Source: CAZMRW01 sp964568805
GTDB taxonomy: Bacteria > Pseudomonadota > Gammaproteobacteria > Methylococcales > Methylomonadaceae
Direction: 5' to 3'
Assembly: GCA_964568805.1 (NCBI GenBank)
Contig: CAZMRW010000063.1
Span: 1-27,419 of the forward strand
DNA length: 27,419 bases
This document shows positions 1 to 8,395 of the stretch, in pieces. How positions within the stretch are numbered: position 1 is the first letter of the stretch; every line of letters starts with the position of its first letter. Below the pieces are notes generated by a model. That model was not told the origin of the DNA and searched no databases. It worked only from the letters and a program-made list of their open reading frames with translations. A program made the position numbers and the translations under genes.

Positions 1-160
1 AACGAAGTGGTACATATCATAATTTAACCATAATTGGAATTTATTTTCATTAATTGCCATCAATTGATCTGAATATAAGGGACATAAAGCCGATTTGACG
101 GGCTTCGAAAGAAATCTTTTATTTTTAGCTTAACATTGCCTTTCAGCTACTTGTTATTTT

Positions 161-940
161 TTACCAGAATTTCAAAAAATTTCCTACTGTTTTTATAAAG
201 ATTTCCGGTTGCTGCACATGTAACCAATGGCCGGCATCGGGGATAACGGTTAATGCAGCGCCGGGAAATAAGGTTTCAATGTCCTTCTTCCTGACAAAAT
301 CGGAATTTGCTCCCGCAATAAACAAGACTTTTCCCAGATACGGCGATAAATGACTGGCATCCGGAAATGCCACAATAATCGGCGCCATGCGGTAAAAAAT
401 ATCAAGGTCAATCCGCCACTGATACTTACCGTTGGCTAAAACCAGATTTTGCAACAAAAATTGACGATAACTCAACTCGGGTAAGAAATCGGCAAGCCAC
501 TCTTCCGCCTGTTTTCGATTGCTAAGTTCAGCCAGCGGCAATGATTTTAACGCGTGTATCGTATTATTAAAACTATGCCGATAACTCACCGGCGCAATAT
601 CGGCAATAATCAGTTTCCCGATCATGCCCGGATGATTAAGCGCGAACCACATGGCAACCTTGCCGCCCATACTGTGCCCCAACAAGTTGACTTTCTTTAA
701 CCCCTGCCGCTCAATAAACCGCAGCAGATCGGCGGACATGGCCGGGTAATCCATTGACGGGTGGCGGGGCGACGCGCCGTGGTTTCGAATATCCAACAGA
801 AAGACATGAAAACGGGCGGATAGTTTTTCGCCAATCTTTCGCCAATTCCGCGAGGACGCAAAAAAACCATGCAGAATGATCAGCGGCTCGGAATCCGGCT
901 CGCCGAACTCCGCAAATACCAAATCGACTGCTTCCATCAC
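161..940 (-). CDS. YbfF-like alpha/beta-hydrolase esterase
   Basis: A 259-residue serine hydrolase, probably a cytoplasmic carboxylesterase or acyl-CoA/acyl-ester hydrolase; the natural substrate is unknown. The N-terminal LILHGFF segment (about residues 20-27) forms the oxyanion-hole loop. RNHGASPR (52-59) is typical of YbfF proteins. The nucleophile is Ser90 in GHSMGG and the catalytic His is His238 in DAGHWLH. The ADIAPV stretch (113-118) is also a YbfF feature. The gene begins GTG-ATG, so translation may start at either codon, and no Shine-Dalgarno sequence precedes them. The upstream 47-codon gene stops with a TGA that overlaps this GTGATG, so the start is probably translationally coupled. 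There is no signal peptide. Family assignment is confident; substrate is not. Confidence 0.9.
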   Translation of the reverse strand: MMEAVDLVFAEFGEPDSEPLIILHGFFASSRNWRKIGEKLSARFHVFLLDIRNHGASPRHPSMDYPAMSADLLRFIERQGLKKVNLLGHSMGGKVAMWFALNHPGMIGKLIIADIAPVSYRHSFNNTIHALKSLPLAELSNRKQAEEWLADFLPELSYRQFLLQNLVLANGKYQWRIDLDIFYRMAPIIVAFPDASHLSPYLGKVLFIAGANSDFVRKKDIETLFPGAALTVIPDAGHWLHVQQPEIFIKTVGNFLKFW

Positions 941-1080
941 GCAAAAACGAGCACGCTGCCCATCAAGCTGCCAAAGATGCCTCCCCAGACGTTCAGCCAG
1001 CCCAGATGTTCGCGGGCGATGTCCTGAACCATTCCCTTAACCATTAGCCGCGTTAGCTCATTCAGACGCCCGTCGATCAT
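937..1080 (-). CDS. Small membrane peptide resembling a DUF445 C-terminus
   Basis: A 47-residue ORF from the ATG at 1080, with a GGAAACG ribosome-site-like sequence just before it; a longer reading from 1143 would run back into the preceding gene. The first 25 residues are polar/amphipathic (NELTRLMVKGMVQDIAREHLG) and the last 20 are a Gly-rich hydrophobic segment (WGGIFGSLMGSVLVFA) that looks like a single membrane helix. This resembles the extreme C-terminal end of DUF445 membrane proteins, which are normally about 400 residues, so it may be a remnant or a free-standing small protein. It lies 10 nt after the host-attachment-type gene, and its stop overlaps the esterase start, which argues for a translated, coupled cistron. 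Function unknown. Confidence 0.55.
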   Translation of the reverse strand: MIDGRLNELTRLMVKGMVQDIAREHLGWLNVWGGIFGSLMGSVLVFA

Positions 1081-1090
1081 CGTTTCCAAT

Positions 1091-1537
1091 TTAAAGAGAC
1101 GGTAAATAATCCGGCAAATGTTTGCGAATTTCGTCAGCGCCAAGCGATGTGATATTTTTATCCAGCTCGAAAGCGATTAGCTTTTTAATCTGTGCCGGCA
1201 TATCTTTCCGCAACAATCCCAGCATGGAAGGCTCTGCTATGACCAATAAACGGCTAATCCGATTGGCATTATGAGCGTCTTCCAAATAATGAATGATACG
1301 ATGGGCAAAGATATCGGCTTCGTATTTTTTGGGATCAGTGGGCTGCTCAAATGCATGACCGCCGACACCCCCGACATTCTTTATTTTACCCGGCAAATCT
1401 TCAGTGAGTTCTCGATCATGCAGACGGCCTTCGCCATGAGTTAATGCCTCGATTTCTACCAAGGGAGAGGAGGAGGTTTCGGTTGAAAATATACGGGCTC
1501 GGCTGCTGTCGGCGACAATTATCCAGGTTGATGGCAT
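1091..1537 (-). CDS. Host attachment protein family (Pfam Host_attach type)
   Basis: A 148-residue cytoplasmic protein of the family named 'protein required for attachment to host cells', first linked to plant attachment in Agrobacterium but widespread in free-living proteobacteria, where its job is uncertain. Diagnostic parts are the N-terminal strand WIIVADSSRARIF (5-17), the internal HDRELTEDLPGK segment, and the C-terminal sequence LVIAEPSMLGLLRKDMP followed by a Lys/Glu-rich helix. The length is normal for the family. The ATG at 1537 is preceded by AGAGGATATCAAG, a good ribosome site. It is the first gene of a minus-strand group with the 47-residue peptide and the esterase. Attachment should not be assumed here. 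Confidence 0.85.
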   Translation of the reverse strand: MPSTWIIVADSSRARIFSTETSSSPLVEIEALTHGEGRLHDRELTEDLPGKIKNVGGVGGHAFEQPTDPKKYEADIFAHRIIHYLEDAHNANRISRLLVIAEPSMLGLLRKDMPAQIKKLIAFELDKNITSLGADEIRKHLPDYLPSL

Positions 1538-1862
1538 CTTGATATCCTCTATAACTATTTTTGATTAAGACCGTTTTATTATGCTTCTACAAAAGTCAAA
1601 AAGCTATTCGTATAATTACTGATCAATCGCCCCCCTGTGTAAAATTAAATTCGTTCACCATACGCATGTAGAGAGACCGAGGCGCTTCGGCTGAGCCCTG
1701 CAGTGTGGCTGAGTTGATCAACATGTTGCAATTAATTAATCGCCTGTCGATGCTTTCCCCGGTATCCAAGCCAAGCCAAAGGCTTTATCATATTACCTGA
1801 TACCTGCTCCTCGCCCCTGCCTGCTGGAGCGATGATAAAAAACCAACCCGTCGATAAATCCA
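1538..1862. other. Intergenic region between divergent genes
   Basis: This 325-nt stretch separates the minus-strand host-attachment-type gene from plus-strand mtgA, so it must hold both promoters, but I cannot pick out convincing -35/-10 pairs. It contains a short nested inverted repeat: GGTATC at 1761-1766 pairs with GATACC at 1799-1804, and inside it AAGCC at 1773-1777 pairs with GGCTT at 1781-1785. No supported coding sequence. Confidence 0.4.
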
Positions 1863-2609
1863 GTGCCGGCTAGAAAAAAACCTTATAAGAAAGTTCGTTC
1901 TCATCGAAAAACACCTTTCAAATTCAGCTTAAAACTGCGAAAAGCGGCATCCTGCGTTGTGCTGACGTTCATGATTTCAAGCATCCTGGTCTGTGCCGTG
2001 CTTCGTTGGGTTCCACCGCCATCCTCTGCCTTCATGCTCTATCGGCATGTTGAAGATATTACCAAAAACCGGTCATTCCGGCGAATCGATTATCAGTGGG
2101 TCAATTCGAAGAAGATTTCCCCTAATGCCTATCGCGCCGTTCTTGCCTCTGAAGATCAGCGTTTCTTTCAACATTCCGGGTTTGATTTACATTCGATACA
2201 GTCTTCTATCGATAAGTACATTGATGGCGGACGTCTGAGAGGCGCGAGCACCATTTCCCAGCAGGTTGCCAAAAATCTGTTTTTAAACCCGTCGAAAAGC
2301 ATTATCCGCAAGGGTTTTGAAGTCTGGTTTACACTGCTGATCGAGTTACTGTGGAGTAAAGAAAGAATATTAACCGTTTACCTCAATATTGCCGAGTTTG
2401 GCGATCATATTTTCGGCATTCAGGCGGCAAGCCGGCATTATTTCGGTATCACGGCAAAAAATCTGAATCCGTCGCAGGCAGCGCTGTTAGCGGCTACCTT
2501 ACCCAATCCACTGCGGCTCCGGATTACCCGTCCTACAAACTACTTGGTTGAACGGAAATACTGGATACTCAGACAAATGCGCAACATTAATTATCCACGT
2601 TATAGATGA
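1863..2609 (+). CDS. mtgA: Monofunctional biosynthetic peptidoglycan transglycosylase
   Basis: A 248-residue glycosyltransferase family 51 enzyme that polymerises lipid II into glycan strands at the periplasmic face of the inner membrane, without a transpeptidase domain. A very basic N-terminus (2-27) precedes one membrane anchor (about 28-50). The catalytic Glu97 lies in ASEDQRFFQHSGFD; GASTISQQVAKNLFL (127-141) and RILTVYLNIAEFGDHIFGIQAAS (168-190, with Glu178) are the other conserved GT51 motifs. The length matches MtgA. The start is GTG at 1863 with only a weak ribosome site; the next in-frame ATG (1971) would cut the anchor and is unlikely. Its TGA overlaps the ATG of the 75-codon ORF, so it opens a tightly packed operon. 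Confidence 0.95.
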   Translation: MPARKKPYKKVRSHRKTPFKFSLKLRKAASCVVLTFMISSILVCAVLRWVPPPSSAFMLYRHVEDITKNRSFRRIDYQWVNSKKISPNAYRAVLASEDQRFFQHSGFDLHSIQSSIDKYIDGGRLRGASTISQQVAKNLFLNPSKSIIRKGFEVWFTLLIELLWSKERILTVYLNIAEFGDHIFGIQAASRHYFGITAKNLNPSQAALLAATLPNPLRLRITRPTNYLVERKYWILRQMRNINYPRYR

Positions 2610-2833
2610 CTCTCAAAAAACGATTTTATTCCCGACGGGACTATTTGACTGTAAACTTGAAACCGGACTGGAGATTTATTGATACGCTCATTGCCGTTCA
2701 AAAACTCATGTGTTACGGCATTGACAATGCGAACCACCTAAGTCATCCGGTTAATTCAACCGCACCGCCAAACTTAATCGATACAACCGGCTTAAAACAA
2801 AGCTCATTTGTTAATGACTTAACCACACTATGA
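2606..2833 (+). CDS. Small hypothetical protein between mtgA and nagZ
   Basis: A 75-residue ORF that I do not recognise. It has a basic N-terminal third (LKKRFYSRRDY), a short hydrophobic patch (FIDTLIAVQKLMCYGI) too weak for a sure membrane helix, and a Ser/Thr/Asn/Pro-rich C-terminal half. Its case as a gene rests on position: its ATG overlaps the mtgA stop as ATGA at 2606-2609, and its stop overlaps the nagZ ATG as ATGA at 2830-2833. Such junctions on both sides are what a coupled cistron would show, but codon use is not obviously coding, and an open stretch by chance cannot be excluded. Confidence 0.45.
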   Translation: MTLKKRFYSRRDYLTVNLKPDWRFIDTLIAVQKLMCYGIDNANHLSHPVNSTAPPNLIDTTGLKQSSFVNDLTTL

Positions 2834-3849
2834 CAACAACCTATCCGATCGGACCGATCATGCTGGATGTTGAGGGTTTGACCCTGACCCAGGATGAAAA
2901 AGAAAAAATTAATCACCCCAGTACCGGGGCGGTCATATTATTTTCCAGGAATTATCAGAGCCCCGAACAAATAACCGCCCTGATCAGCAGCATCCGCGCC
3001 GCCCGCAATGGCAGCATCCTGATCGCCGTCGACCAGGAGGGGGGCAGAGTCCAACGCTTCCGGGAAGGCTTTACCCGTCTGCCGCCTGCTTCATTTTATG
3101 CGCAGGCGCCGGAACTTGCCGAACCGGCCGGCTGGCTTATGGCGGCCGAATTATTGTCGGTCGGCGTCGATTTCAGTTTTGCGCCGGTACTCGATATCGA
3201 TTGCGGCATCAGCGAGGTGATCGGCAACCGCTCATTTTCAACCGATGCTCAAACCGCGACTCGGCTTGCCAGCGCTTTCATGAAAGGAATGCATGCCGCG
3301 GGCATGGCGGCGACCGGTAAACATTTTCCAGGGCATGGCGCTGTCGCCATGGATTCGCACCTGACCTTACCGATGGACGAACGCGACCTGGACAGCATCA
3401 GAAAGAAAGACCTGGAACCCTTTAAACAGCTGATAGCTGAGGGGCTTGAAGCCATCATGCCGGCTCATGTCGTCTATCCGGAAATCGATCCTGAACCGGC
3501 CGGATTTTCACGTTACTGGATACAGCAGATTCTGCGCAAGGAACTCCATTTTAACGGAGTCGTTTTTAGCGATGATCTCAGTATGGAAGGAGCCGCCTCC
3601 GCAGGCGATTACCCGGAGCGCGCCAGACGGGCGCAACGTGCCGGCTGCGACATGCTTTTGGTCTGCAACAACCCTAAAGCCGCCGAACAGGTGCTGGATA
3701 CCTTGCCGGTATCCCGGGACGCCGTCAGGGAAAAAAGGCTGGCCACCATGCTGGGCAAAGCGCATCCAAGCCGCGAACAATTAATCAACACCGAACAATG
3801 GCAACGACAGTCAGCCCTTATTAATCAGACTATTCATCACCATGCATAA
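2830..3849 (+). CDS. nagZ: Beta-N-acetylglucosaminidase NagZ
   Basis: A 339-residue cytoplasmic glycoside hydrolase family 3 enzyme that removes N-acetylglucosamine from 1,6-anhydro-muropeptides during peptidoglycan recycling. The single-domain TIM barrel shows IAVDQEGGRVQRF (65-77), the histidine loop KHFPGHGAVAMDSH (164-177, with the Asp175/His177 acid-base pair), MPAHVVY (210-216), and the nucleophile Asp248 in FSDDLSMEGA. The CDMLLVCNN segment near 273-281 is also typical. Length matches family members. The start ATG overlaps the preceding ORF's stop, and the next gene's ATG (3842) lies 8 nt inside this gene. Products of this step feed AmpG/AmpR-type sensing in some bacteria; nothing here shows that link. 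Confidence 0.97.
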   Translation: MTTTYPIGPIMLDVEGLTLTQDEKEKINHPSTGAVILFSRNYQSPEQITALISSIRAARNGSILIAVDQEGGRVQRFREGFTRLPPASFYAQAPELAEPAGWLMAAELLSVGVDFSFAPVLDIDCGISEVIGNRSFSTDAQTATRLASAFMKGMHAAGMAATGKHFPGHGAVAMDSHLTLPMDERDLDSIRKKDLEPFKQLIAEGLEAIMPAHVVYPEIDPEPAGFSRYWIQQILRKELHFNGVVFSDDLSMEGAASAGDYPERARRAQRAGCDMLLVCNNPKAAEQVLDTLPVSRDAVREKRLATMLGKAHPSREQLINTEQWQRQSALINQTIHHHA

Positions 3850-4387
3850 AGAAATCAAACAAGTTGAAGCAACGGCAGACTTACTCTACAGCGAAACGGA
3901 GGTCGAGGCGGCCCTGGACAAAATGGCGCAGCAAATCAACCATGAACTGGACGGGCGCGACCCATTGGTGCTTTGCGTTATGAACGGCGGCATCGTCATT
4001 GCCGGCAAATTGATACCTCGCTTACGGATACCGCTGACCATTGACGCAATAAACGCCAGCCGTTATCAAAACAAGACGTCAGGCAGCAGCATTGAATGGG
4101 TTTTGAAACCCGGCGCTCCGCTTAAAGACAGGACCATCCTGATTATCGACGACATTCTTGACGAAGGCATCACGCTGCAGGCCATCATCGCCTATTGCCT
4201 GGAACAGGGCGCGTCATCGGTTTACAGCGCCGTGTTGGTGGATAAAATCCTCGATCATGACAAGCCGATCAAAGCGGATTTCGTCGGTTTAAAAACGGAA
4301 AACCGCTACCTGTTCGGCTATGGCATGGACTATAAGGGTTATTTGCGCAACGCACCAGGCATTTATGCCTGCAAGGAGACCGCATGA
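3842..4387 (+). CDS. hpt: Hypoxanthine-guanine phosphoribosyltransferase
   Basis: A 181-residue cytoplasmic purine salvage enzyme that joins hypoxanthine or guanine to PRPP to make IMP or GMP. The type I phosphoribosyltransferase signature is IIDDILDEGIT (101-111), with its paired acidic residues and PRPP loop. The early VMNGGIVIAGKL segment (47-58) supplies the pyrophosphate-binding turn, and the C-terminal KTENRYLFGYGMDYKGYLRN (151-170) is the usual base-binding end. It overlaps nagZ by 8 nt and the following phosphorylase by ATGA. The next enzyme releases hypoxanthine from methylthioinosine, so the pair makes a short salvage route: methylthioinosine to hypoxanthine to IMP. Preference for hypoxanthine over guanine is inferred from this context. 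Confidence 0.92.
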   Translation: MHKEIKQVEATADLLYSETEVEAALDKMAQQINHELDGRDPLVLCVMNGGIVIAGKLIPRLRIPLTIDAINASRYQNKTSGSSIEWVLKPGAPLKDRTILIIDDILDEGITLQAIIAYCLEQGASSVYSAVLVDKILDHDKPIKADFVGLKTENRYLFGYGMDYKGYLRNAPGIYACKETA

Positions 4388-5127
4388 TGGGGACACTGGC
4401 CATTATCGGAGGCACCGGTTTATCCCGGCTCGCAGATTTCAAGGTTGTCAGGCATGAAAGGATCACGACGCCTTATGGTCCGCCGTCGGCCGACTATCTT
4501 GTCGGAGAATTCAACGATAAACCCATCGTTTTCCTGGCCAGACACGGCATTCCGCATGCGCTGGCGCCGCACAAAATCAATTACCGGGCCAATATCTTCG
4601 GCCTCAAAGAACTGGGCGTCGAGCACATTATCGCGGTCGCTGCCGTCGGCGGCATTACCGAGGCTATGGCGCCCTCCCGTATCGCCATTCCCGATCAGAT
4701 CATCGATTATACCTACGGCCGTCAACACACTTTTTTTGAAGATGAAATCGAGACGGTGACCCATATCGATTTCACCTATCCTTACAGCCAAAACCTGAGA
4801 GCCCGGCTGATCACGGCAGCCGCCACGGCCAATATCAACGTTACTCCGGTAGGCACCTACGGCTGCACGCAAGGGCCCCGCCTCGAAACAGCCGCCGAAA
4901 TTTCCCGCATGGAACGCGACGGATGCGACCTCGTCGGCATGACCGGCATGCCGGAAGCCTCCCTGGCCAGGGAACTCGGCATCGGATATGCCTGCTTGTC
5001 GGTGGTTGCCAACTGGGCCGCAGGTAAAACCTCCGGCGAAATCACCATGACTGAAATTGAACAGAATCTCCATCACGGCATGGAGAATACCGCCGAGATT
5101 CTCAAGGCTTTTATTGACTTGGCGTAG
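4384..5127 (+). CDS. S-methyl-5'-thioinosine phosphorylase
   Basis: A 247-residue member of the MTAP/PNP phosphorylase family, cytoplasmic, expected to split methylthioinosine with phosphate into hypoxanthine and methylthioribose-1-phosphate. Visible motifs: phosphate loop GGTGLSRL (9-16), RHG.PH followed by PHKINYRAN (53-69), YGCTQGPRLETAAEI (159-173), and GMTGMPEASLARELGI (185-200), which contacts the ribose and base. Its position beside nagZ and a hypoxanthine phosphoribosyltransferase matches the Pseudomonas arrangement in which the thioinosine-specific enzyme was characterised, which is why I prefer it to an adenosine-specific MTAP. Its ATG overlaps the previous stop. It ends the operon; no clear terminator hairpin with a T-run follows. 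Confidence 0.88.
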   Translation: MMGTLAIIGGTGLSRLADFKVVRHERITTPYGPPSADYLVGEFNDKPIVFLARHGIPHALAPHKINYRANIFGLKELGVEHIIAVAAVGGITEAMAPSRIAIPDQIIDYTYGRQHTFFEDEIETVTHIDFTYPYSQNLRARLITAAATANINVTPVGTYGCTQGPRLETAAEISRMERDGCDLVGMTGMPEASLARELGIGYACLSVVANWAAGKTSGEITMTEIEQNLHHGMENTAEILKAFIDLA

Positions 5128-5283
5128 CAGTTTGTTATCCGGCATTGCCGGGTCGAATCATCTCGTTTAATGAAGGCGCATTACCAGACTATAATTACAT
5201 AATTTGTTGAAGAAGATTGATTGTTAAGATATACGGCGGTCACGATCGGTACGTCGATTTCTCAAGCTAAAGAATAATATCCA

Positions 5284-7158
5284 ATGCATGCCCACGCATC
5301 AATATTGAAACAAAGCTATGCACTTCAATGGGGATTGCTTGCACTTTTATGCAGCCGACCGGTATTTTCCGAGGAAGTCTTACCGACCATAACCGTCAAT
5401 CCCCCACAAACTGCCCTGGAAGAACTCACCAGCAATCCGGAACGTTTGGAAGAAGAGGAATTGACTGTCGCCCATGAGCGCAGTATCGCCGATGTGCTCC
5501 AGGGATTTTCCGGATTAAGCATCAGCAAGACCGGAGGTTTCGGGCAAGTCGGTACGCTGTTCATTCGCGGCGCCGGAGGCCAGGGCTCGGTTACCCTGGA
5601 TGACATCCCCTTGCTTCTGTCAGTTCCGGGATTCCTTAATCTGGATACCTTGCCTGTCGAAGCCATCCAGCAGGCGGATATCGAACGCGGCCCCGGCGCC
5701 GCCTATTACCCGTTTCAGTCGCTGGGCGGAACGATTCGCCTTTCTACTCGGGATCGTCAGGACAGCGGCGGCAAACTCTCTGTGGAAGGCGGCAGTTTCG
5801 GCATCCTCCGGGAAACCCTGCAAGGCGGAATCGCCGGAGATTCCGGACTGATGACCGCAACGCTGAGCCGCGCCGATGCCTTCGACGGCGCTCATCTTGC
5901 CCATTCCTCCGATAATCCCGAGCGCGAGCCTTCGCATTTTACCCAAGGGATTTTGCGTTTTTCATCCGATTTGACGGCGCGCTTGAATTGGCAAGGCTCG
6001 ATGCTCTACCGTAACTCGAAAACCGGCATCGACAAATTCGGCCTCGACCGTCAGGGGCGAGTTGCCTTGTTGGATGACAAGAACAGTACCGGTATAGAAG
6101 AATCCTGGCTGGCTCAGAGCAGCCTAAACTATCAAGTCGCTTCGAACTGGATCAGCCGTTTGCAACTAGGTTATACCCAATTGGACACTGGCCTGACTAT
6201 GGTTCCTTTACGGAACGGCACCTTTACCCGTCTGTTTTTGACCCATTGGCGCAACCGGCACACACTGATCGACGACGAAAAACGAAAGCGGCAATGGCAG
6301 ATTACCTGGGGGGGACAAGGACGGCATGAGCAAGGATCATCACCGACTTCCGGTTTCAGTCAGGAACGGACGATGGCGGCAGGCTTTATTGATACGCAAG
6401 CACAATACGGCAAGCTGAGCGGAGAAGCCGGCCTACGCGTGGAACATTTCGACCGTTACGGCGATCGTCCATTATTTAAAACCGCGGCGGCGTGGCGCAT
6501 TACGCCCGTTTTGACGCTGCGGGCTGCGGGCGGCACCGGCTATCGGCTGCCCAGTTACACCGAACTGCTGTTTCTGTTTTTCGGAAATCCGGCGTTAACA
6601 CCGGAACGCTCGTCCAGCGCTGATCTGGGCTTCGACTGGCGGCCTATGTCAGGCATGCGGGTTACGGTTAACGGCTTTTATTTTCGTTACCACGATCTCA
6701 TTACCCCCGCTTATGATCCCAACAGGGGGCCGATCTCTTTAAATGTGGCCGATGCCGAGGTTTCGGGCATGGAATCGGCTGTCCGCTATGCCTGGACGGA
6801 CAACCTTGAAACAGGCATCAGCTATACCGTCAACGACAGCCGCGATTTAAACACCAATCAGCACTTGCCGTGGCGCCCCGACCATATCGCGCGGATTTGG
6901 GGACAGCAGAAACTGGCGCGCGTTCCGCTAACTCTCTGGGCAGAGGCCATCATACGCAGCGCAACCTGGAACGATACCGCCAATACGATGCCGGTCGCCG
7001 AATCGGTCCAGGTCAATGCGTCAATTCGTTATGCCGTATCAAAAATGGCCGAAGTCTACCTGCGCGGCGAGAATCTGGCCAATAACCGCGTCCCTCAGTT
7101 TTACAACACCGATATGCCGGGCATTGCGGTGTATGGCGGTTGCCAATTGAATTTTTAG
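5284..7158 (+). CDS. TonB-dependent outer-membrane receptor
   Basis: A 624-residue outer-membrane gated channel powered by TonB. The signal peptide (about 1-29, ending near PVFSEE) is followed by a TonB box-like VLPTITV (32-38), then a plug domain (about 55-165: ADVLQGFSGLSI, FIRGAGGQGSVTLDDIPL, IERGPGAAYYPF), then a roughly 450-residue 22-strand barrel ending with the terminal aromatic residue of LNF. There is no N-terminal STN signalling domain, so it is not a FecA-type transducer. The size is in the BtuB/siderophore range, but nothing identifies the substrate. A LuxR-type regulator, now interrupted, sits convergent downstream. The 156-nt leader contains no obvious Fur box or cobalamin riboswitch that I can recognise. 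Confidence 0.92.
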   Translation: MHAHASILKQSYALQWGLLALLCSRPVFSEEVLPTITVNPPQTALEELTSNPERLEEEELTVAHERSIADVLQGFSGLSISKTGGFGQVGTLFIRGAGGQGSVTLDDIPLLLSVPGFLNLDTLPVEAIQQADIERGPGAAYYPFQSLGGTIRLSTRDRQDSGGKLSVEGGSFGILRETLQGGIAGDSGLMTATLSRADAFDGAHLAHSSDNPEREPSHFTQGILRFSSDLTARLNWQGSMLYRNSKTGIDKFGLDRQGRVALLDDKNSTGIEESWLAQSSLNYQVASNWISRLQLGYTQLDTGLTMVPLRNGTFTRLFLTHWRNRHTLIDDEKRKRQWQITWGGQGRHEQGSSPTSGFSQERTMAAGFIDTQAQYGKLSGEAGLRVEHFDRYGDRPLFKTAAAWRITPVLTLRAAGGTGYRLPSYTELLFLFFGNPALTPERSSSADLGFDWRPMSGMRVTVNGFYFRYHDLITPAYDPNRGPISLNVADAEVSGMESAVRYAWTDNLETGISYTVNDSRDLNTNQHLPWRPDHIARIWGQQKLARVPLTLWAEAIIRSATWNDTANTMPVAESVQVNASIRYAVSKMAEVYLRGENLANNRVPQFYNTDMPGIAVYGGCQLNF

Positions 7159-7229
7159 CCTTTGCGAAAAAATAAATTCAATACTTCCTTCCGTTACCTG
7201 CGGCATCCACACATTTCGCAACACCATCA

Positions 7230-7250
7230 TTCCGGCAGTCCATGCCGGAA
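7230..7250. repeat. Palindromic hairpin between convergent genes
   Basis: A perfect 8-bp inverted repeat, TTCCGGCA and TGCCGGAA, with a 5-nt loop, lies between the 3' ends of the TonB receptor gene and the LuxR pseudogene. It has no T-run on either strand, so it is either a weak bidirectional terminator or a REP-like palindrome. Confidence 0.5.
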
Positions 7251-7297
7251 CGTCAATAGCGGGTATCTCTTACGGATTGACTGAAGATTCATGCTAA

Positions 7298-8395
7298 TCA
7301 ATAACCGTTATAATCTGCGTCGAACGGTCCAAGGCCAGCAAACTTGGGCAGCAACTCTTCCCGGTGGTGAATGTCCAGTTTGGTATATATTTTGCCGATA
7401 TGGTCTTTCACCGTGGTCGGCTTGATATGCAGCCTTCGGCCGATCATTTCGGAGGAAACGCCTTGCGCCAGCAGCAAGGCGACCTCCTTTTGCGTCGGCG
7501 ACAGCGGCAGGTTTCGTAATGCGCGCAGAATTTTCAAGGTTAACGGTTCCTGATGTTCAACGGTCATGCCGACCAGTCCGCCGGGTTCCCGGTTTTGCCG
7601 GTTCAGCCAGTAGGCATGAAATATAAAGCGGCCGTGCGGGCCGGTATGACACCACGAAGGCGGGGCGGCGGCCTGGCCGCGAAAGATGGCGTCGTGATTT
7701 CGGCACAGTTGCGTCAGCTAAACCAGCAAGGCTTCCTTTTGAAGCCGCATATCCAGAGTCATGATCGGATGAGAGGCTAATGCCAGTAACCGTTTGGCCT
7801 CATCGCTCAGATAGAGAATGGCTCCTTGCGCATTCAACACCATCATGCCCGACGTTCCGCTAACGCTGTAGTGAATGTCCTTGTCGTCAGGCACCCGCAA
7901 CGCATGGGCGAGATAAGGCAGCAACCGTAACGCCAGCGCTTGCTCGCGGCTATCGAAGGGTTTATGCTGGCGAGGGCGATATAAGTTCAGCAAGGCAACC
8001 GGTTTGCCGTTTTGCCTCACGGGAGCCCAAAAGACATGATGCTGATCGAATCGACGCCAGACCAGATTATACAGATCAGACATATGGAACGCCTCATCCC
8101 ATACGACATAATCCGTAATAGCCGGATGCTGCTTAAACCATTCAGCGATACGGCGCTGGCGTTCCTTGGTAGCAAAATCGGAAATGACGACGGGGATAAA
8201 TTCATCCATATCGGCAATGTCAAATCCGGCTATGTGATAGGTAGGGCTTAATTGCTCATCGCACCCGGAAAACACATTGTTGTCCGATGGAATAACCGTC
8301 TTCACGGCGCGAAGAAACTCCCGAATCACAACTTCCTTGCTCAATCCGGAGCAGCACAACTGACGAAGATAAGCCACGGCATGGCTCTGTTTCAT
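7298..8395 (-). pseudogene. LuxR-family regulator interrupted by an in-frame amber codon
   Basis: Read as one frame, 7298-8395 encodes an about 365-residue LuxR-type transcription factor: an N-terminal sensor-like region (MKQSHAVAYLRQL..., with a GAF/PAS-like section ending LDMRLQKEALLV), then a TAG at 7718-7720, then LTQLCRNHDAIFRGQAAAPP and the linker HAYWLNRQNREPGG, then a C-terminal HTH (LSPTQKEVALLLAQGVSSEMIGRRLHIKPTTVKDHIGKIYTKLDIHHREELL). Both halves are in the same phase and together match the layout of the intact family, so one base change (for example CAG to TAG) explains the break. The start at 8395 is chosen for AAAAAGGTGATCCA directly before ATG. The HTH part could restart at the ATG at 7567. 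It probably once controlled the adjacent TonB receptor. Confidence 0.85.

Noticed and set aside
86..107. AAGCC/GGCTT hairpin after the esterase gene as a terminator
   Set aside because: The stem is only 5 bp and has no T-run on the minus-strand transcript.
4420..5145. Long minus-strand ORF (241 codons) opposite the phosphorylase gene
   Set aside because: It is a mirror of a clearly real gene with full motifs; its own protein shows no family features.
5128..5283. Cobalamin riboswitch before the TonB receptor
   Set aside because: The 156-nt gap is too short and I see none of the conserved B12-box sequence.
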